A stretch of 64,000 nucleotides of DNA from Streptomyces sp. CG4 (GCF_041080655.1 NZ_CP163525.1:3844001-3908000); one strand, 5' to 3'; shown: positions 18,638 to 28,456, numbered from the stretch's first letter. The notes: generated by a model not told the origin, from the sequence alone. Numbers and translations are program-made.

Positions 18638-19477
18638 CTAGCCGGGGAAGACGGGGATGTCCCGGTGCCGTTCCCGGGTGCGAGGCGCGTCGACGCGCGC
18701 GGTGGCGCCGGGCGCGAGCCGCAGGGGCGCCCGGTCGTCGAAGGCGACGGCATACGCGTCACCGTGCCGGGACGCGGTGCCGTCGGCGGCCTGCTTGCCG
18801 AGCACACCGCCCGGATCCCCGGTGGGCGCGGGCCGGTCGGGAACGCCGAGGGGGGTGCCGCGCCGCGCCGAGGTGTGCGCCATGGGCTGCGGCACGGAGG
18901 TGATCTCCGGGCCGGACCAGGCGCCCGGCGCCGATGCGCCCGCGGCGGTGCGGGCCGCCTGGGCGTGGACGCGGCCGCCGGCGTGCCGCTGCTTCTGCTC
19001 CGCCGGGGCGAACGTCCTCGCGTCCCCATGCCGCTGCGGGCCGGACGCCGCGGAGTGCGCCGCCGACGTCAGCTGCTCGGGCACGTCCGGGACTTGGCCG
19101 AGACCGGGCAACGGCAGGGCGGGCGCGGAGGTCCGGGGCCTTTCGGCAGCTCGGCCGGCTGAGACTTCGAGGGACCGGGACACGGTGGTCACCGCGTCAC
19201 GTACGGGCGCGACGGCCTGGTCGCCGACCTGGTGCACAGGGGCGACGACCTGCTTGGTGACCGCGCCTACCGGATCCTCGTGGCCGGTCACCGCGGGCCG
19301 CGCCGAAGTCGCCTTCACCGGCAGCGGCACTCCCTCGGCCGCGTGCGCCTGCTCGCCGCAGAGGAATCCCAGCGCGAACAGCCCGCCCACCAGCAGCGCC
19401 AGTTGGAGCGCACGCCGTCCCGCCGCCGTACGCAGCATGCGCACAGCAGTACCAAGGAGGGCTGCTGGGAAGGTCAA
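18638..19477 (-). CDS. exported or membrane-anchored protein of unknown function
   Basis: 279 residues. A membrane helix near the N-terminus (LALLVGGLFALGFLCGEQAHA) may be an anchor or a signal peptide. The remainder is a Pro/Ala/His-rich hydrophilic region with no known domain. A TTG at 19477 has GAGGAAG about ten bases upstream; GTG 19444 or ATG 19438 are shorter options. It precedes the repeat protein gene on the same strand with a 243-bp gap. Pairing of the two is typical of exported spore- or surface-associated proteins, but that is only an inference. Confidence 0.55.
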   Translation of the reverse strand: MTFPAALLGTAVRMLRTAAGRRALQLALLVGGLFALGFLCGEQAHAAEGVPLPVKATSARPAVTGHEDPVGAVTKQVVAPVHQVGDQAVAPVRDAVTTVSRSLEVSAGRAAERPRTSAPALPLPGLGQVPDVPEQLTSAAHSAASGPQRHGDARTFAPAEQKQRHAGGRVHAQAARTAAGASAPGAWSGPEITSVPQPMAHTSARRGTPLGVPDRPAPTGDPGGVLGKQAADGTASRHGDAYAVAFDDRAPLRLAPGATARVDAPRTRERHRDIPVFPG

Positions 19478-19660
19478 GGAGGCGGACTTCCTCGGGTCGG
19501 CACGGTACGGGCTCCGCCGATCCTTGCACGGCCCGCCCGAGGCCGCGCAACCCCCCTATTGCCGATGGGTATTCATGCCGTTTTTCCCCTCTTCGCGGCC
19601 TTCCTCTTCCGTGCCCTTCCGTGCCCCTCCTCTTTCGTACTCCTCTCTTCGTGTCCGGCG

Positions 19661-20839
19661 TCACACGGTGTCCGGTATCGGCAACGGCCGCTTCTCGAGT
19701 GCCGCGGCCATGACCTCGGGGAACAGATCGGGCGTGCAGGCGAAGGCAGGTGCGTCGAGCGCGGCGAGCGCCGCCGCGTGTTCCCGGTCGTAGGCGGGCG
19801 CGCCCTCGTCCGACAGCGCGAGGAGCGTCACGAACTGCACCCCGGACGCCTTCATCGCCGCCACCCTTTTGAGCATCTCGTCGCGGATACCGCCCTCGTA
19901 GAGGTCGCTGATCAGCACGACCACGGTCTCGGCGGGCCGGGTGATCCGGGACTGGCAGTAGGCGAGCGCCCGGTTGATGTCCGTACCGCCGCCGAGCTGG
20001 GTGCCGAAGAGGACGTCGACCGGGTCGTCCAGCTGGTCGGTGAGATCGACCACCGCCGTGTCGAAGACGACCAGCCGGGTGCTGATCGACCGCATGGAGG
20101 CGAGGACCGCGCCGAACACGGACGCGTAGACCACCGACGCGGCCATCGACCCGGACTGGTCGATGCAGAGCACGACCTCCTTCTTCACCGACCGCGCGGC
20201 GCGCCCGTATCCGACGAGCCGTTCCGGCACCACCGTGCGGTACTCGGGCAGATAGTGCTTGAGGTTGGCCGCGATGGTGCGGTTCCAGTCGATGTCCTGG
20301 TGGCGCGGCCGGCTGATGCGCGCGCTGCGGTCGAGGGCGCCGGTCAGGGTGGCCCGGGTCCGGGTCGCGAGCCGCTTCTCCAGGTCCTCGACGACCTTGC
20401 GCACGACCGCGCGTGCCGTCTCCTTCGTCGTCTCCGGCATCGCCTTGTTCAGCGTGAGCAGCGTGCCGACCAGGTGCACGTCCGCCTCCACCGCCTCCAG
20501 CATCTCCGGCTCCAGCAGGAGTGAGGCGAGGCCGAGCCGGTCGATGGCGTCGCGCTGCATGACCTGGACGACGGAGGCCGGGAAGTACGTACGGATGTCA
20601 CCGAGCCAGCGGGCCACCGACGGTGCGGAGGCGCCGAGTCCCGCCGAACGCTCCCGGCCGGCCTGGGGTTTGTCGCCCTTGCCGTAGAGCGCGGCGAGCG
20701 TGCCGTCCATCGCCGCGTCCCGGCCGGACAGTGCGCATCCGGTGCCGTCGGCCTGGTCGCCGCCCAGCACCAGCCGCCAGCGCCGCAGTCGCTCCCGCGC
20801 CGGATCGTCCATGTCCACCGGCATCGACTCGCTCCTCAT
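19661..20839 (-). CDS. VWA domain protein
   Basis: About 392 residues. The C-terminal half is a von Willebrand A domain with a complete MIDAS: DQSGSMAAS, the Thr in LGGGTDINRA and the Asp in LISDLYEGG. The N-terminal half is helical and matches the VWA-partner proteins of MoxR operons. ATG 20839 overlaps the preceding stop (ATGA). ATG 20824 has AGGAG at ideal spacing and is an equally good start. It is the third gene of the MoxR-DUF5682-VWA operon, in which MoxR ATPases and VWA proteins are thought to act together as chaperones or metal-insertion machines. Confidence 0.85.
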   Translation of the reverse strand: MRSESMPVDMDDPARERLRRWRLVLGGDQADGTGCALSGRDAAMDGTLAALYGKGDKPQAGRERSAGLGASAPSVARWLGDIRTYFPASVVQVMQRDAIDRLGLASLLLEPEMLEAVEADVHLVGTLLTLNKAMPETTKETARAVVRKVVEDLEKRLATRTRATLTGALDRSARISRPRHQDIDWNRTIAANLKHYLPEYRTVVPERLVGYGRAARSVKKEVVLCIDQSGSMAASVVYASVFGAVLASMRSISTRLVVFDTAVVDLTDQLDDPVDVLFGTQLGGGTDINRALAYCQSRITRPAETVVVLISDLYEGGIRDEMLKRVAAMKASGVQFVTLLALSDEGAPAYDREHAAALAALDAPAFACTPDLFPEVMAAALEKRPLPIPDTV

Positions 20840-23457
20840 GCACCCACCCCCGCAAGGCTGTTGTCGTCCGTCGTGCCCAACACGTCGTCGTCCAGTCCGA
20901 GCAGCAACCGCAGTACCGGCAGTACGGCGTCGGCGCGCCCGGTGTCCGGCTCGGCGGCGAAGCCGGGTGTCACGACGCCGTGGGCCACCCGCCCGGCCGC
21001 CCGGTCTCCGGGGCCGCGGCGGACCAGTTCGCCGAGTGTTCTGCGCACCCCCGGCTCGTATGCCGCGAACGTGCGCCGCAGCAGCGGCAGTACGTCCGTG
21101 AACGCCTCCGCCGAAACCCCGGTCAGCCAGCTGTCCACCAGACCGAGCAGCCGCTCGTCGTGCACCAGCAGCAGCCCGCCCCCGCCACCGAGGAACCCCT
21201 CGATCCAGGCGGCCGCGTCGGCGGGCGGCGTCCCCGGCGACAGCGCGAGCCCCATCAGCCGCGCGGCCTCCTCCGGCCGCAACGCACCATCGTCCAGCAA
21301 CAGCCGCACCGCCCGCCCCCGGAGCACACCGGCCACGCTGTCCCGCACCGACAGCGTCCGCAGCACGGCCCGCCAACGGTCCCGCAGATCGCCTTGTCCG
21401 GCACCGGGGCCGTCGTCGTGGCTGCGGGCGGTCGTGCCGCGCCGACCAGGCAGCGGCACGTTGTACGCGGCTGCGGGCAGTCGTGCTGCTGGTGCTGGTG
21501 CCGCTGGTGCCGTCGGCGATGTCGCCTGCTCGCGCGTGCGGGGTGGCGCAGCGGCACCGGCCGGCGTCTCCGACAGGAGCCCCACTGCCGTGTGCACCGC
21601 GTCCACATGCCCGCGCATCTCGTCCGCCGCGTCCCTGTCGAGCGCCGCACACGCCGGGGGCAGGCCGACGAAGACGCGCTCGGCGAGGCCCGCGGCGACG
21701 CCGGCCAGCGCACCGGTGTCCGTGCCGCGCACATCGCCGTAGCGCAGGGAGCGGACGAGGGCGGGCAGGGCTTGGGCGAGATGGCCGACGTCCGCGTCGA
21801 GCGCCGCCCGGTCGGCGAGCACCCGCATGACCACCGGCAGCGCGTCCGGCAGGCCAGCCAGCAGGCACTGCTCGGCGAGCGCGGTGACGTCGGCGAGCGT
21901 GCCCGCGGCGGCCGCGTCCGCCTCGGCCTTGGCCTTGGCCTGCGCCGCGGCCAGTACGGTCGTCCCCCACACACCCGCCTCGGCGACCCGCACCGACAGC
22001 TCCGGCTCCCAGCGCAGCCGCCAGGTCTCCCGGAACGTACCCGTGCTCCCCCGGGACCGCGCGGGCTCGCCCCAGCCGACGCCGAGCAGCCGCAGCCGGT
22101 GCAGCAGCCTGCTGCGGCCGGCGTCGGTGTCCCCCCGCAGGTCCAGCTCCAGTTCGCGCTCCCGTGCCTCCGGTTTGAGTCGTAGCGAACGCTGTTGCCG
22201 GGCCAGGTCGCGCTGGAGCGGCACCGCCGGCGCCGACTCCGGGACCTCGCCGAGGACGTCCCCGACCACCAGCCGGTCGTGCACCAGCGCCAGCGGCACG
22301 TCCGAGCCGTCGCTCATCACCGCGCGCACCGCGTCGGTGGTCTCGCCCAGCCCGGGCAGCGGGCGGCCGCGCAGCGCCGCCAGGGTCTCGGCGAGCCGGA
22401 CGGCCTCGATGACGTGGGCGGCGGAGACGACCCGATCCTCCTCGCGCAACAGTCGGGCCACCTTGGTCAGCCACCGCTCGACCGGCCGGTCCTGGGCGTG
22501 GAACAGATGGCCGTACCAGCCCGGTGAGTCGATGCCCGCGCCGTATCCACTGGACCGGGCGAGCCGACGGTGCGTCCAGGGCACCCAGGTCAGATCGGTC
22601 CTGACCTTGGGCAGCCCCTTCAGCAGGGCCCGGTCGGCGGCGACGGTGGTCTTCTCGCGCAGCGCGGGCACGTGCCAGGCACCGCAGACCACGGCCACCT
22701 CGTCCCCGAACTCCTTGCGTGCCGCCCGCAGCCGGAGCCGCATGTGCGCCTCGCGGACGACGTCCCGGGCGTGCCCGCCCGCGCCGTACCGTTCGCGCAG
22801 CGCGCCCATGGCCTCCGCCAGCGCGGCGAACGGGGCGAAGGGGTCCCGCTCCCCCGGGCCTCGGTGCTCGACGACGTCCTCCCACCAGCGTTCGGGATCG
22901 TCGTATCCGGCAGCCTCGGCGAGCGCGGCGAGCGGATCGACACGGACCTGCGCCTCGCCGTCCCGGCTCTCGTCGCTGTCCCGGCTCTCGTCGGCGTCCG
23001 TGCTCTCGTCGGCGTCCTGTGGACCCGCGGCGGTCTCCTCGGTGCCGGGTCCAGCGGGCGCTCCGGAACCGGTGGGAGCCTCCCCGAGCCCCTTCTCGCC
23101 CTCCTCCCAGGCGAGCGTGTGCGCGGCCGGCAGGTCGATGAAGTGGGCCGGGACGCCGTGGTCCAGGGCCCAGTGGATCGCCACCCATTCGGGGCTGAAC
23201 TCGGCAAAGGGCCAGAACGCCGAGCGTCCTGGCTCGTCCACGGCGTGGGCGAGCAGGGCGACCGGGGGCCGCAGGTCCGGGTCGGCGGCCAGCGGGATCA
23301 GCGCGTCGGCCTCGGGCGGGCCCTCGATCAGGACGACGGCCGGCCGGGCGGCGTCGAGCGCGGTGCGTACCGCGCGGGCGGACCCGGGACCGTGATGCCG
23401 CACCCCCAGCAGGAGCGGCCCGGAGTCGTAGGCCTGGGGCCGGCGCGTGTCGTTCAT
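20836..23457 (-). CDS. DUF5682 family protein
   Basis: 873 residues from ATG 23457, which overlaps the MoxR stop (ATGA) with GGAGG seven bases upstream. The N-terminus has LLLGVRHHGPGSARAV and VVLIEGPPEAD, and later CGAWHVPAL. This His-containing pattern is like that of ChaN/TraB-type folds, so a metal or haem site is possible (inference). The middle has a Glu/Asp/Ser linker (STDADESRDSDESRDG), and the C-terminal 400 residues are helical repeats. DUF5682 is regularly found between MoxR and VWA genes in actinobacteria. Its function is unknown. Confidence 0.8.
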   Translation of the reverse strand: MNDTRRPQAYDSGPLLLGVRHHGPGSARAVRTALDAARPAVVLIEGPPEADALIPLAADPDLRPPVALLAHAVDEPGRSAFWPFAEFSPEWVAIHWALDHGVPAHFIDLPAAHTLAWEEGEKGLGEAPTGSGAPAGPGTEETAAGPQDADESTDADESRDSDESRDGEAQVRVDPLAALAEAAGYDDPERWWEDVVEHRGPGERDPFAPFAALAEAMGALRERYGAGGHARDVVREAHMRLRLRAARKEFGDEVAVVCGAWHVPALREKTTVAADRALLKGLPKVRTDLTWVPWTHRRLARSSGYGAGIDSPGWYGHLFHAQDRPVERWLTKVARLLREEDRVVSAAHVIEAVRLAETLAALRGRPLPGLGETTDAVRAVMSDGSDVPLALVHDRLVVGDVLGEVPESAPAVPLQRDLARQQRSLRLKPEARERELELDLRGDTDAGRSRLLHRLRLLGVGWGEPARSRGSTGTFRETWRLRWEPELSVRVAEAGVWGTTVLAAAQAKAKAEADAAAAGTLADVTALAEQCLLAGLPDALPVVMRVLADRAALDADVGHLAQALPALVRSLRYGDVRGTDTGALAGVAAGLAERVFVGLPPACAALDRDAADEMRGHVDAVHTAVGLLSETPAGAAAPPRTREQATSPTAPAAPAPAARLPAAAYNVPLPGRRGTTARSHDDGPGAGQGDLRDRWRAVLRTLSVRDSVAGVLRGRAVRLLLDDGALRPEEAARLMGLALSPGTPPADAAAWIEGFLGGGGGLLLVHDERLLGLVDSWLTGVSAEAFTDVLPLLRRTFAAYEPGVRRTLGELVRRGPGDRAAGRVAHGVVTPGFAAEPDTGRADAVLPVLRLLLGLDDDVLGTTDDNSLAGVGA

Positions 23458-24647
23458 GCGCTCACCTCCCGGCACGCTCGGTAGAAGTCGGTCCAGCCCT
23501 CGCGCTCGCGGACGACGGTCTCCAAGTACTCCTGCCAGACGACCCGGTCGGCCGCTGGGTCGCGCACGACGGCGCCGAGGATGCCGGCGGCGACGTCGCC
23601 CGGGCGCAGCACGCCGTCGCCGAAGTGCGCGGACAGGGCGAGGCCGTTGGTGACGACGGAGATCGCCTCGGCAGTGGAGAGCGTGCCGCTGGGCGATTTC
23701 AGCTTGGTGCGGCCGTCGGCGGTGATGCCGTCGCGCAACTCGCGGAAGACGGTCACGACCCGGCGGATCTCCTCGATGCCGTCGGGCGCGGCCGGCAGGT
23801 CGAGGGAGCGGCCGATCTGGTCGACCCGGCGGGTGACGATGTCGACCTCGGCGTCGGCGCTCTCCGGCAGTGGCAGCACCACGGTGTTGAAGCGGCGGCG
23901 CAGTGCGCTGGAGAGGTCGTTGACGCCTCTGTCCCGGTCGTTGGCGGTGGCGATGAGGTTGAACCCGCGGACCGCCTGGACCTCCTGGCCCAGCTCCGGA
24001 ATCGGCAGGGTCTTCTCGGACAGGATCGTGATGAGCGTGTCCTGCACATCGGCGGGGATACGGGTCAGCTCCTCCACGCGGGCCGTCATGCCCTCGGCCA
24101 TGGCGCGCATGACGGGGCTCGGCACGAGGGCGTCGCGGCTCGGTCCGTGCGCGAGCAGCCGCGCGTAGTTCCAGCCGTAGCGGATCGCCTCCTCCGGGGT
24201 GCCGGCCGTGCCCTGCACCAGCAGGGTGGAGTCACCGCTGACGGCGGCGGCCAGGTGCTCCGACACCCAGGTCTTGGCGGTGCCTGGCACGCCGAGCAGG
24301 AGGAGGGCGCGGTCGGTGGCGAGCGTGGTGACCGCGACCTCGACGATCCGGCGCGGGCCCACGTACTTGGGTGTGATCACCGTGCCGTCCGGCAGGGTGC
24401 CGCCGAGCAGATACGTCGCCACCGCCCACGGCGACAGTTTCCAGCGGGCCGGGCGCGGGCGGTCGTCCTGCGCGGCGAGCGCGATCAGTTCGGCGGCGAA
24501 GGCGTGCTCGGCGTGCGGGCGCAGCGCGGCTGCGTTTTCGCCGTGGCTTGGTTCGGCGGTGGTCGGTCGCACGGACGTAGACGCGGCAGACGCAGACGCG
24601 GCAGACGCAGACGTGGCAGACGCAGACGTGACAGGCATGGCGGACAT
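23454..24647 (-). CDS. MoxR-family AAA+ ATPase
   Basis: About 397 residues. Walker A is LLGVPGTAKTW. The sensor region is FNLIATANDRDRGVNDLSSALRRRFN with the arginine finger. The MoxR signature RIPADVQDTLITILSEK is present. The first 25 residues after ATG 24647 are an Ala/Ser-rich repeat (SASATSASAASASAAS) encoded by 15-bp tandem repeats. GGAGG lies upstream of the start. MoxR proteins are oligomeric ATPases that work with VWA partners. It is the first gene of the operon and divergent from the SWIM gene. Confidence 0.88.
   Translation of the reverse strand: MSAMPVTSASATSASAASASAASTSVRPTTAEPSHGENAAALRPHAEHAFAAELIALAAQDDRPRPARWKLSPWAVATYLLGGTLPDGTVITPKYVGPRRIVEVAVTTLATDRALLLLGVPGTAKTWVSEHLAAAVSGDSTLLVQGTAGTPEEAIRYGWNYARLLAHGPSRDALVPSPVMRAMAEGMTARVEELTRIPADVQDTLITILSEKTLPIPELGQEVQAVRGFNLIATANDRDRGVNDLSSALRRRFNTVVLPLPESADAEVDIVTRRVDQIGRSLDLPAAPDGIEEIRRVVTVFRELRDGITADGRTKLKSPSGTLSTAEAISVVTNGLALSAHFGDGVLRPGDVAAGILGAVVRDPAADRVVWQEYLETVVREREGWTDFYRACREVSA
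24581..24625. repeat. 15-bp tandem repeat in the MoxR N-terminal coding region
   Basis: Three adjacent copies of ACGCGGCAGACGCAG occur; the third has one change. They encode the Ala/Ser-rich N-terminal tail and could vary in copy number between strains. Confidence 0.7.
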
Positions 24648-24702
24648 GGCTGAGGCCCCCTCCAGCTCGGCCGGTTCGGATCTGGCATCCACCGTGCACC
24701 AC

Positions 24703-24760
24703 GCCACTGACAATCGCTCTGACCTGCGCAAACGACCGCTCCGGACCGATTGTCAGTGGC
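24703..24760. promoter_or_regulatory. 14-bp inverted repeat between the MoxR and SWIM genes
   Basis: Perfect arms GCCACTGACAATCG (24703-24716) and CGATTGTCAGTGGC (24747-24760) are separated by 30 bp in the middle of the 132-bp divergent promoter region. The size and position suit a regulator or paired half-sites controlling both operons. Confidence 0.65.
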
Positions 24761-24779
24761 GGGACCTACCGTCGGTGGC

Positions 24780-26135
24780 ATGACTGAGCAGGGGGTGCGC
24801 TGGAGCACGGAGCAGGTGCTGTCACTGGCGCCTGACGCCGCGTCACGCAAAGCGGGAGGCAGGCTCGGCACGGCCGGTCCGTGGTCCGAGGCGGGGAGCG
24901 GAGAGGGGACGGTGTGGGGGCTGTGCAAGGGCAGTGGCAGCAGGCCGTATCAGACGGTGGTCGATCTCGCCGACGCGGCAGGGCCGGCGTACAAGTGCAG
25001 TTGCCCGAGCCGTAAGTTCCCGTGCAAGCACGCGCTCGGACTGCTTCTGCTGTGGGCGGGCGACGACGGCTCGGTGCCGGCGTCCGCCGAGCCGCCGGAC
25101 TGGGCCGCGCAGTGGCTCGCGGGCAGACGCGAGCGCGTCGAGGGCAAGCAGCGGCGGAGCGAGGGGAGTTCCGGGACCGGGACCGCCGATCCGGAGGCGG
25201 CGCGGCGGCGGGCCGAACGCCGAGCCGAGCGGGTCACCGCAGGCGCGACCGAGCTGGAGCAGCGCCTCGCCGACCTGCTGCGTGGCGGACTGGTCGCGGC
25301 CGAGCAGGCGGGGTACGGCCTGTGGGACGAGACGGCGGCCCGCATGGTCGACGCACAGGCGCCCGGACTCGCGGCGCGGGTACGGGAGTTGGGAGCGATC
25401 CCGGCGTCCGGCGCGGGCTGGCCGTCCCGGCTGCTGGAGGAGTGCGCCCTGCTGCACCTGCTCGACCAGGGCTGGCTGCGCCGCGACCGGCTGCCGGACC
25501 CCCTCGCGGCCACGGTCCGCTCCCGGCTGGGCCTGCCCGCCACGGCCGACGGAGCACCGGTCCGCGACCACTGGCTGGTCCTCGCCCAGTACGACACCGT
25601 GGACCCGAAACTGACGACCCGGCGGATATGGCTGCACGGCAACGCATCGGGCCGCACCCGGCTGCTGTTGTCCTACGGCGCGGCCGGCCGGGCCCCCGAG
25701 CTGTCCCTGCCGGTCGGGCTGACCCTGGACGCGGAGCTGTCCGCCTATCCGGGTGCCGGTCAGGCCCGGTCCGCCCTCGGCGAGCGGTTCGCCCCGCCCG
25801 CACCGGCCGCGTTCCGCCCACCGGGCACCACCACGGCCGAGGCGGCGGCCCGGTACGGCGAGGCGCTGCGCGACGATCCCTGGCTGGAGTCGGTCCCGGT
25901 GACGCTCGACCGGGTCATACCGGTCCCGGACGGCGACCTGTGGCAACTGGCCGACGCGGACACGGACTCCGCCCTGCCGCTGACCCGGGCAGCCCGCTCC
26001 CGCCCTGGCCTGTGGCGGCTGGTCGCGCTGTCCGGCGGCGCCCCGGTCACGGTCTTCGGCGAGTGCGGCCACCACGGCTTCACCCCCCTCACGGCCTGGC
26101 CACGGAGCACGGACGAGGCGGTACCGCTGTGCTGA
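24780..26135 (+). CDS. SWIM zinc-finger family protein
   Basis: 451 residues. The SWIM motif CxCx-n-CxH is seen as YKCSCPSRKFPCKHALGLLL at about 76-95, a DNA- or protein-binding zinc site. The rest is a long helical region without a catalytic motif. The ATG at 24780 has no clear ribosome site; a TACCGT box seven bases upstream would fit a leaderless message. It is divergent from the MoxR operon and followed by a DUF5691 gene. The four-family association is conserved in actinobacteria. Confidence 0.85.
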   Translation: MTEQGVRWSTEQVLSLAPDAASRKAGGRLGTAGPWSEAGSGEGTVWGLCKGSGSRPYQTVVDLADAAGPAYKCSCPSRKFPCKHALGLLLLWAGDDGSVPASAEPPDWAAQWLAGRRERVEGKQRRSEGSSGTGTADPEAARRRAERRAERVTAGATELEQRLADLLRGGLVAAEQAGYGLWDETAARMVDAQAPGLAARVRELGAIPASGAGWPSRLLEECALLHLLDQGWLRRDRLPDPLAATVRSRLGLPATADGAPVRDHWLVLAQYDTVDPKLTTRRIWLHGNASGRTRLLLSYGAAGRAPELSLPVGLTLDAELSAYPGAGQARSALGERFAPPAPAAFRPPGTTTAEAAARYGEALRDDPWLESVPVTLDRVIPVPDGDLWQLADADTDSALPLTRAARSRPGLWRLVALSGGAPVTVFGECGHHGFTPLTAWPRSTDEAVPLC

Positions 26136-26208
26136 CCCTCCTCCAGGAAATGACGCCGACGAAGCGACACCGGCACCCCTCGGACACCGCGCAGGGAAAG
26201 GGAACGCG

Positions 26209-27888
26209 ATGAACGCGACGTCCTCGACCGACTCGGCCGCATCAGCCACCGCGGCTGCCCCCAGCTCCTGGGAAGACCTCGTCACGACCGCTCTCCTCGG
26301 CACCGACCGACGCCCCGCGCTATACGGCGGATCGGGCCGGGAGGCTCCCCTGGCGCTGCTCGACGAGGCCGCCATGGCGACCGTACGGCGACGGGCCGGG
26401 CTACGCCCCGCACGCGCGGCCCGCCGGCCGGAGCCGGCGCCCGAGGACCCGCGCCCGGCCCTGCCCGCCGCGGCGACCCGAAGGCTGGCCACGCTGCTGG
26501 CCGACCGTTCCGGCGGCGGGACGGGTGGCCGCCGGGGCAGCTCCCCGGACCTCACCGAGCTGCTCCCGCAGTGGCTGGCGACGGCCAACGCGCATGGGTA
26601 CGCGGCGCCCCCGCAGGCGCTGCCCGCCCTGCTGGACGCGGCCCGGGGCCGTACGGACCTGCGCCCGGCGGCGCTGGCGTTCGCGGGCCCGCGCGCACTG
26701 TGGCTGGCCCGGCTGAACGCGGACTGGCGGTTCGCCCTGCGCGCGGCCCCCGGCGGCGGCACCGCGCTACCCGGCCCCGAGGACACCGAGGCGGTACGCC
26801 GGCTCTGGCAGGAGGGCCTGTTCGCCGAGCGGGCGGCCCTGCTGGGGGCGCTGCGCACCGGCACACCTGCCCGCGCGCGCGAGCTGCTGGCGTCGACCTG
26901 GGCCACGGAACGGGCGGAGGACCGGCTGATGTTCCTGGACTCGCTGCGCACGGGCCTGTCCGCCGCGGACGAGCCGTTTCTGGAGCAGGCGTTGGGCGAC
27001 CGCAGCCGCAATGTGCGGGCGACGGCGGCGGAACTGCTGTCGGCGCTGCCCGCTTCGGCGCTCGCCGCGCGCATGGCCGTGCGGGCCGCGGCATGTGTGG
27101 CCCTCGACCGTACGGACAACGCGCCGGCGATCGTGGTGGAACCGCCGCTCGAGTGCGACTCCGGCATGGAGCGGGACGGTGTGACGGGCACGCCCCCCGC
27201 GGGCAGAGGGGAACGGTCATGGTGGCTGGGGCAGTTGGTGGAGTCCGCTCCGCTCGGCACCTGGCCGGGGCGGCTCGGCGGGCGGACGGCGCGCGAGATC
27301 GTGGCGCTGCCGGTGACGGACGGCTGGCAGGACGAGCTGCATGCGGCCTGGTGCCGAGCCGCGGTGCGGCAGCGGGACGCCGAGTGGTCGACGGCACTGC
27401 TCGGCTCGCCGTCGGCGCCGGAGGCCGGCGGGCCGGGGGCGGTGTCGCTGGCCGAGCGGGCGAAGCTGCTGGCCGCCCTGGAACCGGTGGAGCGGGCGGA
27501 CTGGGTGGCCGGGTTCATCGCGACGCACGGCCTGTCGGAGGCGTTCCAGCTGCTCGGGGTGTGTGCCGTGCCCTGGGCCGCGCCGCTGGGCCGGGCGGTC
27601 GTGGACGCGCTCAACATCGCGCGCGACGCGGGCAGTTACCCCTGGAGCTTCAGCGGGGTGATGGGTCTGGCCGAGCGCTGCCTGGACCCCGCGGAAGCCG
27701 TCCGGCTGGAGGTGTTGCTGGCGATACCCGACGAACGGGAGGACTCCGCACCGGGGTCCGGCGGGTACTGGGCGGAGGCGTTCCAGCGGCTGGTCACCAC
27801 GTTGCGGCTCAGGGCGGAGATGGCCGACGAACTGGCACCGGTCGGCACCGTCGGCCCGGCGGGGGATGCCCTCTCCGGGAGTGTTTGA
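26209..27888 (+). CDS. DUF5691 family protein
   Basis: 559 residues. The N-terminus has the typical WEDLVTTALLGTDRRP motif, followed by an all-helical, HEAT-like arrangement (for example EQALGDRSRNVRATAAELLSAL) and a C-terminal block YPWSFSGVMGLAERCLDP. AAAGGGAA precedes the ATG. It lies 73 bp after the SWIM gene and is likely co-transcribed. DUF5691 proteins occur with SWIM, MoxR and VWA genes; the biochemical role is unknown, and a scaffold is plausible. Confidence 0.85.
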   Translation: MNATSSTDSAASATAAAPSSWEDLVTTALLGTDRRPALYGGSGREAPLALLDEAAMATVRRRAGLRPARAARRPEPAPEDPRPALPAAATRRLATLLADRSGGGTGGRRGSSPDLTELLPQWLATANAHGYAAPPQALPALLDAARGRTDLRPAALAFAGPRALWLARLNADWRFALRAAPGGGTALPGPEDTEAVRRLWQEGLFAERAALLGALRTGTPARARELLASTWATERAEDRLMFLDSLRTGLSAADEPFLEQALGDRSRNVRATAAELLSALPASALAARMAVRAAACVALDRTDNAPAIVVEPPLECDSGMERDGVTGTPPAGRGERSWWLGQLVESAPLGTWPGRLGGRTAREIVALPVTDGWQDELHAAWCRAAVRQRDAEWSTALLGSPSAPEAGGPGAVSLAERAKLLAALEPVERADWVAGFIATHGLSEAFQLLGVCAVPWAAPLGRAVVDALNIARDAGSYPWSFSGVMGLAERCLDPAEAVRLEVLLAIPDEREDSAPGSGGYWAEAFQRLVTTLRLRAEMADELAPVGTVGPAGDALSGSV

Positions 27889-27992
27889 GGACGAGGCCGT
27901 TCAGGCCGAAGCGGGGGTCCGGGGGCAGCAGCCCTCAGGGACACCAGCCGCCGCCCACCGCAACCGTCGGCTCGACCGCCGCAGGCATCCGC

Positions 27993-28415
<423 letters not shown>

Positions 28416-28436
28416 CACTGCCTCCATCACACGACC

Positions 28437-28456
28437 ACGGAAGCGATCGCTTCCGT
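28437..28456. promoter_or_regulatory. 20-bp perfect palindrome before the B12-binding subunit gene
   Basis: ACGGAAGCGA joined to TCGCTTCCGT with no spacer lies 22 bp before the icmB-like ATG and about 180 bp before the divergent lipase gene. It is a strong candidate operator for a dimeric regulator. In RNA it would fold into a hairpin near the ribosome site. Confidence 0.6.

Noticed and set aside
20840..23188. Upstream continuation of the VWA reading frame over the DUF5682 gene
   Set aside because: It is Arg/Gly-rich, overlaps a well-supported gene in another frame, and the VWA start is set by ATGA coupling and AGGAG.
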